A DNA stretch of 64,000 bases from Gammaproteobacteria bacterium (GCA_030431675.1 JAUIIV010000003.1:62001-126000); one strand, 5' to 3'; shown: positions 17,193 to 26,750, counted from the first letter of the stretch. Program-made: numbers and translations. Notes: generated by a model not told the origin, from the letters alone.

Positions 17193-17879
17193 CTACTTTT
17201 TACCGCAACATAGCGCAATATGATAATGAGCCATGGCATGATATCCCGTATGAACAACTTCATCGTTCATAGAAAACATAAATACGTTGTGGAAAAACTT
17301 TAACATTAAATCTTTAAATTCACTTTGTTGTTTGCAGTTTATATGCCCTAATTTGCTTTGTGCAGAGGCATATGGTTGAGAGTTAAGAGAAGGCATCCCA
17401 ATAACTGCCACCCCGTGTTTTGTAAGAGGTGTCATAGCATTTTTAATAAAAGTTAACTCATCATCTTTTTTTATATGCTCTAATACATCAAGACTATAAA
17501 GTCCATCAAAGGTGCCGCTTACAGGTCCTTGCAACATATCATGTAATTTAAAATCTATTGACCACTTGCTATTGTTCCTGCTTTTTGCATCTTCAATAAA
17601 GCTTCTATCAAAATCAATAGCTGTTAAATTTTTTACTTCTTGACGTACAATTCTAGAAGCAAATGCATCTGAGCATCCTACCTCTAATACTGAGTTGCTG
17701 TTAGCCAGCATTTTAGCAACAAACTTATATCTTGCTAAAGTAAATGCAAGTCTTTTGGGGTCATCTTGCCATGCCCAGCTAGTCATTAGACCTAGTGTTT
17801 CGTAACCTTCACTTTGTATACGTTTTATTGCCTCTTGATACTGAACTTCTCCAGCACTATTTATTTCATTATTGTCCAT
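17193..17879 (-). CDS. class I SAM-dependent methyltransferase
   Basis: A 228-residue methyltransferase with motif I SVLEVGCSDAFASRIV, an acidic strand end (TAIDFDRSFIEDA) and motif IV-like FDGLYSLDVLEHI. The ORF can be read from 17987, but that would overlap the upstream gene by 119 bases. The ATG at 17879 follows a GGGG ribosome site and overlaps the upstream stop by only 11 bases, so it is preferred. The protein belongs to the polysaccharide operon, between a large glycosyltransferase-like gene and the ABC exporter. Methylation of the non-reducing end is a known chain-termination signal before ABC export, but the acceptor here is unknown. Confidence 0.75.
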   Translation of the reverse strand: MDNNEINSAGEVQYQEAIKRIQSEGYETLGLMTSWAWQDDPKRLAFTLARYKFVAKMLANSNSVLEVGCSDAFASRIVRQEVKNLTAIDFDRSFIEDAKSRNNSKWSIDFKLHDMLQGPVSGTFDGLYSLDVLEHIKKDDELTFIKNAMTPLTKHGVAVIGMPSLNSQPYASAQSKLGHINCKQQSEFKDLMLKFFHNVFMFSMNDEVVHTGYHAMAHYHIALCCGKK

Positions 17880-19707
17880 GTGCTTGCCCCATCTGTATTG
17901 ATATAGTAATGCTTGATACATCTCTTCTATTGATGGCGCCCTTAACTTTTTTGCTGTTAGCAGCATATATGTTATGCAACAAAACATTCAAACTGCCATA
18001 TATAAAACCCAATCCATGCGCAATTATCTTGATAAAATTGCCTCTCTTATTTAGATGTTTATATATTTTTGATGAAAAGTTTAAGAAAATATTTTTTCTT
18101 AATTTTCCTTCTGCATAGTGTAAATGTATTTTTTCTAAAGCTAATAATTTTGTCAAAATGGCCATAAATTTAAATTCATCTGGTCTCATAGGCAGTAAGT
18201 TAATATACATTATTACAGGGCCGGTAAAATTCATATCTTTTGATAACAATATATTCGCTATACTTTCTATATCAGTATGCGTAGCAGTTATAAAAATTAA
18301 GTCAAAAGAATTTAAATCATTTTGCATTAGTATTTCTTTGCTACTAATTGTATGTGTGCAACCTAAAAACTGATTAAAACTATCTATATTGGAGTCTGAA
18401 ACACATAGTACAGCTTTATTCTTATATTGCTGCAGTTGATTTAGACATACAGAGTAGTCCTGGTATTTATAATGCAGCTTGTTAAAGTAGGGGGAGGCTC
18501 CATATAGTATCTTTGTTAATTTTGGAACTATAGAGGTGCGGGTTTCTATGTTATTATTCTGTTTATCATCAAGCCTAGAAATGAAAATAGATTTTACACG
18601 TAGAAAGTTTATTGCACTTGTCCAGAATGGATGGTTAATATGTGATACTCTGGGAACTTTATCTAAATGAGCGTATAATTTTTCTAATCGATCATTCAGT
18701 ATCTTCTCTTCAGGGATATGACTAGATAGATCTTTAGTATGAAAGTAAATAGATTGTTTGGAATAGTCATACTGTTCTTTTGTAACCCATGACTGCATTC
18801 TTTGATACACATCTGCAATAGATTGCTTTTCGAATATTATGTGTTCCGCCTCTTGTTCTTGAGGAGCAAGCTCTAAAAGAAAACCTTCATCTGAATCCGA
18901 CAAAACACAATAATTACTTGAAGGACATAACTCAGGTATAAAACTATAGTCGCAGTAAGAAGATACATGTTGCATTGGACGCTCAGGTTTTATGCATAGC
19001 ATAAATAGTATAAAGAATCTTCCTATAAGCAAGTTAGCATTTGGTTTTACGAAGAATTGATGTGCGATTGTCGTATCTAGTTTTCCGTCAATTATAGAGG
19101 CAATGACCATTGGATGTAAGTCTTGCAAAGCAAGGTTTACCATATCTCTTGGTGGTAAATCTAATATCATGTCATTCGTAATAGAAGGGCTTAGTTTATG
19201 CATAACAGACTCTGCTGATGCACGTAAACTAGGTGACAATATTGCAGAAAATCCATCATCCATTTTATCAACTATAGTGCTTAATAGGTTATTAGACATG
19301 ACAAAATCTGCGTTTAGAAAGATGTAATTGGTCTGAACCTGTGTCTCAGGACTATCTTGCATAATAGCCCGTTCATAACCTAGAGTTAGGATAACGCCAT
19401 AGTAATTGATAGGGAGTAAGTCATCAATTAAACAATGAGATATACTCGCATATTGGTTTAGTTGCTTTAAAATATCTTGTTTATTTATGTAGCATTTACT
19501 GAATTTAGTGGTAATGAATACAATTTCTACTGAATCACATTTATCCCGTAAGGCTTTTAGATTACCAGAAGCTAGCATTGATGAGAGGGTAAATTTAACA
19601 AGTCTATCGATATATACCTCTCCCCACACTGGTATCAGTATTTTAAATTTTTTAGACTGTTCAGATAGGGAATTGGAAACCACATTTCCTTTGTGATCTG
19701 TCATCAA
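17869..19707 (-). CDS. large glycosyltransferase-like protein of unknown specificity
   Basis: A 612-residue protein. The N-terminal domain starts with FKILIPVWGEVYIDRLVKF, the strand-helix opening of GT-A glycosyltransferases. A YIFLNADFVMSNNLL segment follows, in which NAD could be the DxD-type nucleotide-sugar site. Residues after about 330 do not resemble a known domain. A later strand AVLCVSDSNIDSF and a FDLIFITATHTDIESI segment suggest a second Rossmann-like half. A weak hydrophobic stretch near the C-terminus (IIAHGLGFIYGSLNVLLHNIY) may touch the membrane. It is unusually long for a single glycosyltransferase and may be a two-domain polymerising enzyme. Function is inferred from the fold start and operon position only. 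Confidence 0.55.
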   Translation of the reverse strand: MMTDHKGNVVSNSLSEQSKKFKILIPVWGEVYIDRLVKFTLSSMLASGNLKALRDKCDSVEIVFITTKFSKCYINKQDILKQLNQYASISHCLIDDLLPINYYGVILTLGYERAIMQDSPETQVQTNYIFLNADFVMSNNLLSTIVDKMDDGFSAILSPSLRASAESVMHKLSPSITNDMILDLPPRDMVNLALQDLHPMVIASIIDGKLDTTIAHQFFVKPNANLLIGRFFILFMLCIKPERPMQHVSSYCDYSFIPELCPSSNYCVLSDSDEGFLLELAPQEQEAEHIIFEKQSIADVYQRMQSWVTKEQYDYSKQSIYFHTKDLSSHIPEEKILNDRLEKLYAHLDKVPRVSHINHPFWTSAINFLRVKSIFISRLDDKQNNNIETRTSIVPKLTKILYGASPYFNKLHYKYQDYSVCLNQLQQYKNKAVLCVSDSNIDSFNQFLGCTHTISSKEILMQNDLNSFDLIFITATHTDIESIANILLSKDMNFTGPVIMYINLLPMRPDEFKFMAILTKLLALEKIHLHYAEGKLRKNIFLNFSSKIYKHLNKRGNFIKIIAHGLGFIYGSLNVLLHNIYAANSKKVKGAINRRDVSSITISIQMGQAHGQ

Positions 19708-19872
19708 ATGAGCCTTAACAAATAATTAACATAAAATATGCGCAAAGTATGAACTAACGAAAGTTACAACATGTATTGATATTAGTCAAATTCTGTAACA
19801 TGTTCAAATGTTGCTAAGTCACAGCTAAACTCTTGCTAGTTAATTTTCTTAACTTGGCGATGCAAAGGCAAT

Positions 19873-20745
19873 CTACACGTACTCAGAGCTATGCATACAT
19901 TGCATGAGCGAAGTAGATACTGAAGGTGCTGTAATTGCGTAGTGCTGTTGCGTCATTGAGCAATCAAGGCTTGAATAATTAGGCACTGAGTCTTTATCAA
20001 TTCCTAAAGTTTTACAAGATACTGCTTGAATATTACTGACAGGCTTAGCTAGCATTCGAGATAATTCACAGGCAAATTGATAGTATGAAATGTCAGTTGC
20101 CCCTGATAGATGTATTATCCTATCTCTAGGATTTGTGAAGATTGTATTGAAGCTATTAACCAAATAATTTAAATGTATTGGGCTAATGGTCATATCATGA
20201 AAGGCTTCTATTTGCTGATTGGCATTTATTGCCTTAATCCAGTTCTCTAATAAAGGTAATTCATCGTGCAATACTTTAGTAATGCGTAGGATATAAGAAT
20301 TACTTATATTATTTAACATATAATCTTCAACTAGAGATTTATGAGAACCATATATTGTTTTTGGTTCTTTCTTTTGGTCAATATGTGAAAAAGGGCTATC
20401 ACCAGAAAATACAGCATTTGAAGAAATAAAAATAAGCTTGTCACACTTTGAAGATAGCTTATCTGCTAAGTATATCTGTGCGTCAACATTTATTAATTTG
20501 CTGAGTTTGGGCTGAGTTTGGCACTTTTTGATGTTAGTAAGAGCTGCACAAAATATTATATTATTAAACTCTCCATCTAAACTAAATTCTTCATATTGTT
20601 CGTAATCTAGATAAAGCACATCATTGCTAGCTTTGCTTCTATCTCTTGAAGTGCCTAAACACAGAATATCGCGTCTTAAATAATAATTATATAGAGCCCT
20701 GCCTAATGTGCTATCTGTCCCAAGAATTAAATTTGGCTTAAGCAT
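19873..20745 (-). CDS. RmlD-like SDR (NDP-4-keto-sugar reductase family)
   Basis: A 290-residue SDR resembling dTDP-4-dehydrorhamnose reductase. The Rossmann loop is LILGTDSTLGRALY, the active-site strand is IFISSNAVFSGD and IYGSHKSLVED supplies the YxxxK pair. The RmlD-type segment around YILRITKVL is also present. RmlD enzymes reduce a 4-keto-6-deoxy NDP-sugar. The RmlB-like dehydratase in the facing operon (11257-12252) would make such a substrate, so the two may act in sequence to give a 6-deoxyheptose. It lies 38 bases after the GT2 gene, and 165 bases without a gene follow before the large glycosyltransferase gene. Confidence 0.75.
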   Translation of the reverse strand: MLKPNLILGTDSTLGRALYNYYLRRDILCLGTSRDRSKASNDVLYLDYEQYEEFSLDGEFNNIIFCAALTNIKKCQTQPKLSKLINVDAQIYLADKLSSKCDKLIFISSNAVFSGDSPFSHIDQKKEPKTIYGSHKSLVEDYMLNNISNSYILRITKVLHDELPLLENWIKAINANQQIEAFHDMTISPIHLNYLVNSFNTIFTNPRDRIIHLSGATDISYYQFACELSRMLAKPVSNIQAVSCKTLGIDKDSVPNYSSLDCSMTQQHYAITAPSVSTSLMQCMHSSEYV

Positions 20746-20783
20746 GACAATCTCTCAACTGTAAACTACAAATTGTTAGGATA

Positions 20784-21719
20784 CTATTCTGCATGATAAT
20801 ATCTATATAGAATGCCATGCAAATAAATTCTAAGCTGTAGCATAATATCAAAAGGCCTAATATAGCAGAACAATAAAAGTGTTTGTATTTTTCTTATATA
20901 TCCTTTGCTATTAATTAGGTTACGCTTGATATTAAATAAGTAACGGGCCAAAAATCTTGATCTTAATGGTTTTGTGCATAGGGTTTGATATTTTTTTAGC
21001 AAGATCTCTTTTAAGTTATTAAAAATTATAGTTTGCTTGGATGAGTCGACATTATGCACATTTGCAAATCCACTCTGGCAAATCCTCCATGTAGCTAAGC
21101 GTCTTGGATCAAAGTTGCAGCCATACTTAAGGGCTAAAATTCTGCAGAAAAAATTATCTGTAAAACTGCCTAGTTCTGCGTCAAATCCCCCTTCAGATAT
21201 AGCAAGCTCTCTATTGTAAATTGTAGTATTGCCAATAAACCAACTGTCTAATTTATATAAAAGTTTTTTAGTCTCAGATGGAGAAAGAAAACATCCTTGG
21301 TTACTAGGATAAGGCATGCGCATAGGTAACTTAACGTCAGGATGTTCTTCATTTACATACCATGCGGCAGAAGAAAAGAATGCTGCTGATGGCGCTTGAT
21401 TAAAAGCATCACTAGCAATAGCAAGTAGGTTAGGCTCAATCCAGTCATCAGCTGCAGAGAGAAGTACATACGTACCCTTGGCCTCTTGTAATCCCAAGTT
21501 GATATTATGGATTACACCCATATTTTTGTGATTCTGTATTAAACGAATAAGTGGTGATTTGGCCATGTATGATTTAATAAGTTTTATACTATTGTCAGTA
21601 GAACAATCATCTATAACAATAATCTCACAAGCCGGGTGCGTTTGTGCCAATGCGTGATTCAAGGCATTTCCCAGATATTGGGCGTGATTATAATTTGGAA
21701 TGACAATCGAGATGTCCAT
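20784..21719 (-). CDS. family 2 glycosyltransferase
   Basis: A 311-residue GT-A enzyme. It begins ISIVIPNYNHAQYLGNAL and continues with IIVIDDCSTDNS, the canonical GT2 nucleotide-binding opening, then VLLSAADDWIEPNLL, where the acidic cluster is the DxD-type metal site. A FTDNFFCRIL segment fits the catalytic-base region. The C-terminal 60 residues are basic and aromatic (YIRKIQTLLLFCYIRPF) and may bind the membrane surface. It is the first gene of the minus-strand operon, directly downstream of a good promoter (21753-21781). It probably adds a sugar to the growing glycan; donor and acceptor are unknown. Confidence 0.85.
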   Translation of the reverse strand: MDISIVIPNYNHAQYLGNALNHALAQTHPACEIIVIDDCSTDNSIKLIKSYMAKSPLIRLIQNHKNMGVIHNINLGLQEAKGTYVLLSAADDWIEPNLLAIASDAFNQAPSAAFFSSAAWYVNEEHPDVKLPMRMPYPSNQGCFLSPSETKKLLYKLDSWFIGNTTIYNRELAISEGGFDAELGSFTDNFFCRILALKYGCNFDPRRLATWRICQSGFANVHNVDSSKQTIIFNNLKEILLKKYQTLCTKPLRSRFLARYLFNIKRNLINSKGYIRKIQTLLLFCYIRPFDIMLQLRIYLHGILYRYYHAE

Positions 21720-21752
21720 ATCTACTCTACTACAAATACTAATAAGAGGCTT

Positions 21753-21781
21753 ATCATAACTCTAACCATTTACTGTTTCAA
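21753..21781 (-). promoter_or_regulatory. sigma70-type promoter of the minus-strand glycan operon
   Basis: On the minus strand TTGAAA (21776-21781) is followed after 17 bases by TATGAT (21753-21758). It lies 34 bases before the ATG of the GT2 gene, in the divergent region shared with the coiled-coil gene. Confidence 0.55.
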
Positions 21782-21893
21782 ATTGATCCAAATCTTTCAA
21801 GTTAGTTCACCTGTCAAAAAAAATGCGCCAAAAACGTGACATTGATTTGTTAGGTGCTAAACTATAGGTAATAGAACCCGCAAGGAGGCGGAT

Positions 21894-24353
21894 GTGGCCG
21901 TAGATAATAATGGTCTGTTCAATAAAGTAAAAAGAGCAGTCACCAATGATAATAAAAAGGACTTTATAGGTCAGGACGACTTGTCTGCTGCTTACTCTGC
22001 GCAATACGAACATAAACTTAGCATTGAGAAAGAAAATTTACAGGCATCGCAGGAAGCTATTTATACTCAACGTATATTAGAAAAAGAACAGCAGCTGCAA
22101 GATAAGCTTCTAGAAGATAAGAAACGTATGCATAATGAACTTAAAGCAAAGTTCGAGCATATAGCGCGTCAAAAAATACTAGCTAAAGAAAAAGAAATAG
22201 CTCACAAGTACCAACAAGAATTACGTAAACTGCGTGAAGAAGATCAAGAGCTTATATCTAAGGTGCAAAAACAGCAGCGTATGAGTTCGGATGAGGCGCA
22301 GCGTGAAATTGTAAATCTACAGCAAGAGCTAGAGCAGGTAAAGCGGCAGCAGGAATTAACTTTAGACGAAGAGCGTATTAAAGTACGTAGCCAACAAGAA
22401 AAAATCCTTCGAGCTGAATTTGCGAATGTTATTATCACGAAAGAGCGTGAAGTAAAGCTTAAAGAAGCAGAGAGCTTTAATAAACAATTAAGCGACATAG
22501 AGCAAGAGTTAAAACACACTTACAAGCAAGAATTAGAGCAGCATGAATCCAAATTACGTGCAAAACTTGAGTCTCAATTTAAGGAAGCCTTAGAGTCGCA
22601 GGCACAAGAGCTGCAAGAAGAATATCAGAGCAAAATAAGACAACAAGAGCAAGAGTTTAAAACTATACTACGCCAGCAATGTGCGAGTGAAGTAGCCCAA
22701 GCCACTAATGCATTAGAAATTGAATTTTCTAAACAGAAATTGGGATATGAGCAAGATATTCAGCATCTGCAGGCTGAAGTTGCGAATAATAACCCAGCAT
22801 TGGAAGCTACTAGGGAGCGTTTAAAACAGGAGATTAGCGCTGAGCTGGAAAAGGAATTCTTAGACAAAGTTGCAGCTAAGTGCCAGCAGCTAGAAAGTAG
22901 CAAAGAGTCTGAGTTACAAACACTTTTATCTGTAGAGAGGGAAAAAATTGCCGCAGCTCTAGAAGAAGAGAATGCTATCGTTCTTAAATACAAAGAGCGT
23001 GAGCTAGCAGAAAATCTAGAAGTTACTATTGAACAAGAAAAAAGTCGTCTAGCTGAGGAATATTCCACTCAACTGCAAGATAAACTTGCCTCACGCACAG
23101 ATGAGATAGCAGCAGAATATAATCAAAAATATGAACAACGTATTGAAGAGCGAGTTACTGCAGCCGTAGTACAAGAGAGGGCTAGAATAACTGAAAATTT
23201 TGCACAAGAGCGAGCATCAATAATTGAAAACAATAAAGCAGAGCTTGATGCGTTTTATGCAGAGCAAATGAAGAGTAAAATTGCTGAGGCTGTGACAAAA
23301 GTGCAAGCAGAGCATGACTTATTTATAACTGAATTTGAGAAGCAGATAATGCAACAGCAAGAAACTGCGCTTGCTGAAGAAGTTAATAAAGCTGTTCGTA
23401 AGCGTGAAGCTGAGATGGAGCAAGTGTTTAATAAGACTAAACACATTGAAATAGAACAACTCAAACAAGAATTTGCCGAAGAATATACTAAATTGCTGCA
23501 GCAAAAAGAGCAGGAGCTGGTAACGCAAAGACATGAGCAGACTGAGAAATTTGAGGATGAGTTAAACCAGGCTAGACAGGAATGGGATAGTAAAAGAGAG
23601 CATGACCTGCTCCTACTAGAGCAAAAATACTCAGAACAAATGAGCTCTGATAACAACGTGCAGATGGTGGAGTTAGAGAAAAAGCTAAGAAGAGAGTTTC
23701 AAGATAAGCTTGATAAACAGCGTATCGCAGCCGACAAAGCATACGTTAAAAAACTTGAGCAAGAAATCAAGAATGTAAAACATAATTACAGAAATACATT
23801 CTTACAAGAGGCTACACAAATAAAAGAGCAAGATTTACAACGTATAGAAGCACAAATAAGTAAAGAGTATGCAAATAAGCTTAAAGAGAAGATATCTGCC
23901 ATAGAAAGCCAGTGCATGCAAGAAATTTCTGCCCATGAGCAAGAATGTGAGACTGACTTACGTGCTAAAATGGAAAATGAAATGCGCGAACGTCTAGCTG
24001 CAGCTGAGAAAGAGCTACAAGGCAAAGTAGAAGCAAAAGTTGAAGCAGAGCGTAAACAAATGCATCTTAAATATGCACAAGAGAAAACAGACTTAATTAA
24101 AGAGTTGAGTGCTAAGTTTAGACAAGAGCATCAACAGGCATTACAAGAGCACGAAGATGCTCTTCGTGATAGCCTGTATAAAGAAATGGTTAAGCAAAAA
24201 GAATATATTCAACAGAAATTCGTTAATAGTCGTGAGTCCGCGCTACAAGAGCAAAAGCGTCGTTTAGAAGCGCAACATAAACACGAAATGGAGCGTATAA
24301 AGCAGGGGTTCTTTAGTCCTAAAACTAACACTATTTTAGCTGAAAGGAAATAG
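21894..24353 (+). CDS. long coiled-coil protein of unknown function
   Basis: An 819-residue protein made almost entirely of Glu, Gln, Lys, Arg, Ala and Leu in heptad-like order from about residue 45 to 800. Only two prolines were found, at residues 301 and 809. The first allows one kink, so the protein may be two long helical rods. There is no signal peptide or membrane segment, so it is predicted to be cytoplasmic. The start is GTG at 21894, placed 5 bases after a perfect AAGGAGG site; the overlapping ATG at 21892 is in another frame. Such proteins form bacterial filaments or scaffolds, and some intracellular bacteria secrete similar coiled-coil effectors. No recognisable catalytic domain is present and the role is unknown. 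Confidence 0.85.
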   Translation: MAVDNNGLFNKVKRAVTNDNKKDFIGQDDLSAAYSAQYEHKLSIEKENLQASQEAIYTQRILEKEQQLQDKLLEDKKRMHNELKAKFEHIARQKILAKEKEIAHKYQQELRKLREEDQELISKVQKQQRMSSDEAQREIVNLQQELEQVKRQQELTLDEERIKVRSQQEKILRAEFANVIITKEREVKLKEAESFNKQLSDIEQELKHTYKQELEQHESKLRAKLESQFKEALESQAQELQEEYQSKIRQQEQEFKTILRQQCASEVAQATNALEIEFSKQKLGYEQDIQHLQAEVANNNPALEATRERLKQEISAELEKEFLDKVAAKCQQLESSKESELQTLLSVEREKIAAALEEENAIVLKYKERELAENLEVTIEQEKSRLAEEYSTQLQDKLASRTDEIAAEYNQKYEQRIEERVTAAVVQERARITENFAQERASIIENNKAELDAFYAEQMKSKIAEAVTKVQAEHDLFITEFEKQIMQQQETALAEEVNKAVRKREAEMEQVFNKTKHIEIEQLKQEFAEEYTKLLQQKEQELVTQRHEQTEKFEDELNQARQEWDSKREHDLLLLEQKYSEQMSSDNNVQMVELEKKLRREFQDKLDKQRIAADKAYVKKLEQEIKNVKHNYRNTFLQEATQIKEQDLQRIEAQISKEYANKLKEKISAIESQCMQEISAHEQECETDLRAKMENEMRERLAAAEKELQGKVEAKVEAERKQMHLKYAQEKTDLIKELSAKFRQEHQQALQEHEDALRDSLYKEMVKQKEYIQQKFVNSRESALQEQKRRLEAQHKHEMERIKQGFFSPKTNTILAERK

Positions 24354-24602
24354 GCACTCATATCTGATCCTCTGCACGCTATAAGAGCATATTAAGTGTG
24401 AATCCTTTTGTATCGCAGATGATTAACTGCCATCTCTTATTCATTCTGGTTTCTTCTTCTTAAAAGTTAAATAAATAACATTTTTTTAAGCTAATAAGTC
24501 AAAATAGCGTATCAGTTATTCTAGATATCAGATATATTGGGTATAAGGCTAATAATTTTAAAGGCCTTCGAATATAAAGATATTCCTGTTACTGAGGTAT
24601 AA

Positions 24603-25202
24603 GTGGTAAACAAACAATCTAATGTAATTGATGATATATATGCTTTAATAGCAGAAATTTCACCCTTAGATCAGCTTGAAAAAGATCATATTGACGATAC
24701 CTTGCGCTGGATTAAAAGTGGCGCACCAGTTTTTCGTATCCATAAACCAAATGTTCCAGATAAGCATTTAGCTTGCTACTTTTGTTTGTTTGACCCAAAA
24801 ACTGAAAAAATATTGTTAGTTAATCATATTAATGCTGGATTATGGCTGCCGCCTGGGGGACATGTTGACATAAATGAGCATCCCCAAGAAACCGCTAGAC
24901 GTGAGTGTATGGAAGAGTTACATATATCAGCTACCTTTTTACTAGAAACGCCAATTTTCATAACTCAAACCAACACTGTAGGTAAAACTTCCGGTCACGT
25001 AGATGTAAACCTTTGGTATGTACTGGAAGGTCAAAGTGATAGCTGCCTTGATTTAAAATCCGATGAGTTTATAACTACTAGATGGTTTTCTATACCAGAG
25101 GTGTCTGAGTTAAAAACCGATGCTTATATCGATAGATTTCTTAAGAAATTGCAGAGATTTGTCTTGAAATCTTCTGATATACTGCGAGAGAAAGTATATT
25201 AA
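24603..25202 (+). CDS. Nudix hydrolase
   Basis: A 199-residue Nudix protein. The Nudix box runs from GGHVDINE to RRECMEELHI (about residues 84-107) and has the GX5EX7REUXEE pattern. The usual Gly near the end is replaced by His. The segment WLPPGGHVD before the box and RWFSIPEVSEL after it are usual for the family. Nudix enzymes cleave nucleoside diphosphates linked to another group, for example ADP-sugars, oxidised dNTPs or capped RNA; the substrate cannot be told here. It starts with GTG after a GAGG site. The gene is isolated, with a 249-base non-coding stretch before it that shows no other feature. Confidence 0.85.
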   Translation: MVNKQSNVIDDIYALIAEISPLDQLEKDHIDDTLRWIKSGAPVFRIHKPNVPDKHLACYFCLFDPKTEKILLVNHINAGLWLPPGGHVDINEHPQETARRECMEELHISATFLLETPIFITQTNTVGKTSGHVDVNLWYVLEGQSDSCLDLKSDEFITTRWFSIPEVSELKTDAYIDRFLKKLQRFVLKSSDILREKVY

Positions 25203-25254
25203 TTAAAAAAATTATTCTAGATAGGCTATGATAGTCCAGTAGGTATTAGTGTGT

Positions 25255-26454
25255 TTACAAATTATCTTTGATTATCTTGGCTATAGCTGCATCTATTAAT
25301 TTAGTGCTTGATGTAGAGACACCAGCATCTTTTGCAAAACTAGGCCATTTAGAAACAGAAGATTTTACCTCATTAATAATTGTAAGTGCGTCAGTTTTTT
25401 TAATATTGCTTATTGTTGCTAATTCTAACAGTTGCTTGATACCGGGATTTTTTCCTTCACCCATTACCATAGAGCAATGCTCCCCGCTAGGTCCTGAGGA
25501 AAATGTTAAATCATAAGAGGGAGAAACTCGCCAAGTACCATTTGGGTCGATTAAGAAAGAGAAATTTTTAGAGTGATCATCTCTGTTATGGCTTAAGACA
25601 TTAAACACGCATACCCTATATTGTTTCTCACATTCTTTTATGTCTTTTGTCAAATGCATTGTTGCTTTCATTATCATTTCATAATCAATACTTGGATTTC
25701 TATGATCAGCATGTAGTAAACCACTTATTGTATGCATGTGTACTCTGGCATCATCTGTTATATCAAACCTTTTGGTTCCAAAAAAGCCAGATCCTTTGCG
25801 AGCTGGAAACAATTTAGATTTTGGCAAGTAGAGATCTGCATCTTGTGCCATCAAGTGATATGCATATTCAATTGCACCGATATCTTTTAGGTCTACGTGA
25901 GAAGGAAACTTAATTAGCCAATGCTCATTATCAATATGCATTAAAACTTTTGGCCGCGCACCTGATGACGACCCTCCAAGGTTGAGCAAGTCTTCAACAT
26001 ATTGGTCTTTATCGTACTCTTGAAAATCAACAATTTGTTCAGCAATTTGGTCTAATGATTCATGTGTAATACTTGCTGTGTGTTCTGCTTCTGGTTCATA
26101 TATTAACGCTCCCATACCATTTGACCCTACAAAACAAAGTCGATCAAGAACAGATAGACTGCCAGGATTGATATTGTGCTTAATGAGTGTGCGATCTAGC
26201 AGTAATCTCCCCCAACCATCTGGCAGAGAATCATTAAAGACGCCAAATAATCCATCAAAAGTATAATCATTTCCTGCTATGACTCCAGATTTTAGAGGTA
26301 ATTTAAATGGAGATAAGTTAAGTCCTTTTTCTAAAAAGCTAGCATCATATTCAAAAAAAATCTTTCGGTTATTGATGGCTAATCGCCCAACAAAAATTTT
26401 ATCCTCTAGAGGTTTGTAGTAAACATGAACAACTTTTGCGTGATCAAACTTCAT
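25255..26454 (-). CDS. hipA: HipA-family toxin kinase
   Basis: A 399-residue HipA-type Ser/Thr kinase. The N-terminal HipA domain contains FGVFNDSLPDGWGRLLLDR. The Gly-rich region LGGSSSGARPKVLM precedes the ATP-binding Lys of HWLIKFPS. The catalytic loop reads HNRDDHSKNFSF, with the Asp and Asn of a kinase active site, and the metal-binding motif is SPSYDLTFS. HipA toxins phosphorylate aminoacyl-tRNA synthetases such as GltX and arrest translation. Its ATG overlaps the stop of the upstream antitoxin gene by 4 bases. All catalytic residues look intact, so this is probably an active toxin-antitoxin system. The target is not known. Confidence 0.88.
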   Translation of the reverse strand: MKFDHAKVVHVYYKPLEDKIFVGRLAINNRKIFFEYDASFLEKGLNLSPFKLPLKSGVIAGNDYTFDGLFGVFNDSLPDGWGRLLLDRTLIKHNINPGSLSVLDRLCFVGSNGMGALIYEPEAEHTASITHESLDQIAEQIVDFQEYDKDQYVEDLLNLGGSSSGARPKVLMHIDNEHWLIKFPSHVDLKDIGAIEYAYHLMAQDADLYLPKSKLFPARKGSGFFGTKRFDITDDARVHMHTISGLLHADHRNPSIDYEMIMKATMHLTKDIKECEKQYRVCVFNVLSHNRDDHSKNFSFLIDPNGTWRVSPSYDLTFSSGPSGEHCSMVMGEGKNPGIKQLLELATISNIKKTDALTIINEVKSSVSKWPSFAKDAGVSTSSTKLIDAAIAKIIKDNL

Positions 26455-26750
26455 TGGCGACCTCTTTTTCGCGAATGTTTATTTAAAAGCTCGTCAATGG
26501 ATGCTGGTAGGTGATCATCTACTTTGGTAAAGAGATGTTCAAATGTATCTAATTCACCTAGTGCCAGTGCAATTTTGAGTAATGAATCTAATGATATCTG
26601 CCCCTTTTGCTCAAATTTTTTCAATGTGCCGTAACTAACCCCTGATTTTTCAGACAGAGTTTTCTGGCTCATATTAAGTTTCAGGCGTTTTTCTTGAGCT
26701 TTTTTAGCAATTTCTTTAGCCATCTCAAATGGTGATTTTATTGATATCAT
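26451..26750 (-). CDS. hipB: HipB-family HTH antitoxin
   Basis: An HTH_3/XRE protein of 99 residues when started at the ATG at 26750. An extended reading from 26846 would run through the promoter and is unlikely. The helix-turn-helix is LNMSQKTLSEKSGVSYGTLKKFEQKG, in two parts around residues 26-51. The tail (LLNKHSRKRGRQ) is basic. It neutralises HipA and represses its own promoter, where a pair of 8-base direct repeats overlaps the -10 box. It is co-translated with hipA through a 4-base overlap. Confidence 0.85.
   Translation of the reverse strand: MISIKSPFEMAKEIAKKAQEKRLKLNMSQKTLSEKSGVSYGTLKKFEQKGQISLDSLLKIALALGELDTFEHLFTKVDDHLPASIDELLNKHSRKRGRQ

Noticed and set aside
22244..24025. Several Ser/Cys-rich minus-strand ORFs under the coiled-coil gene
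   Set aside because: They are the antisense of Glu/Gln/Leu-rich codons and carry no domain.
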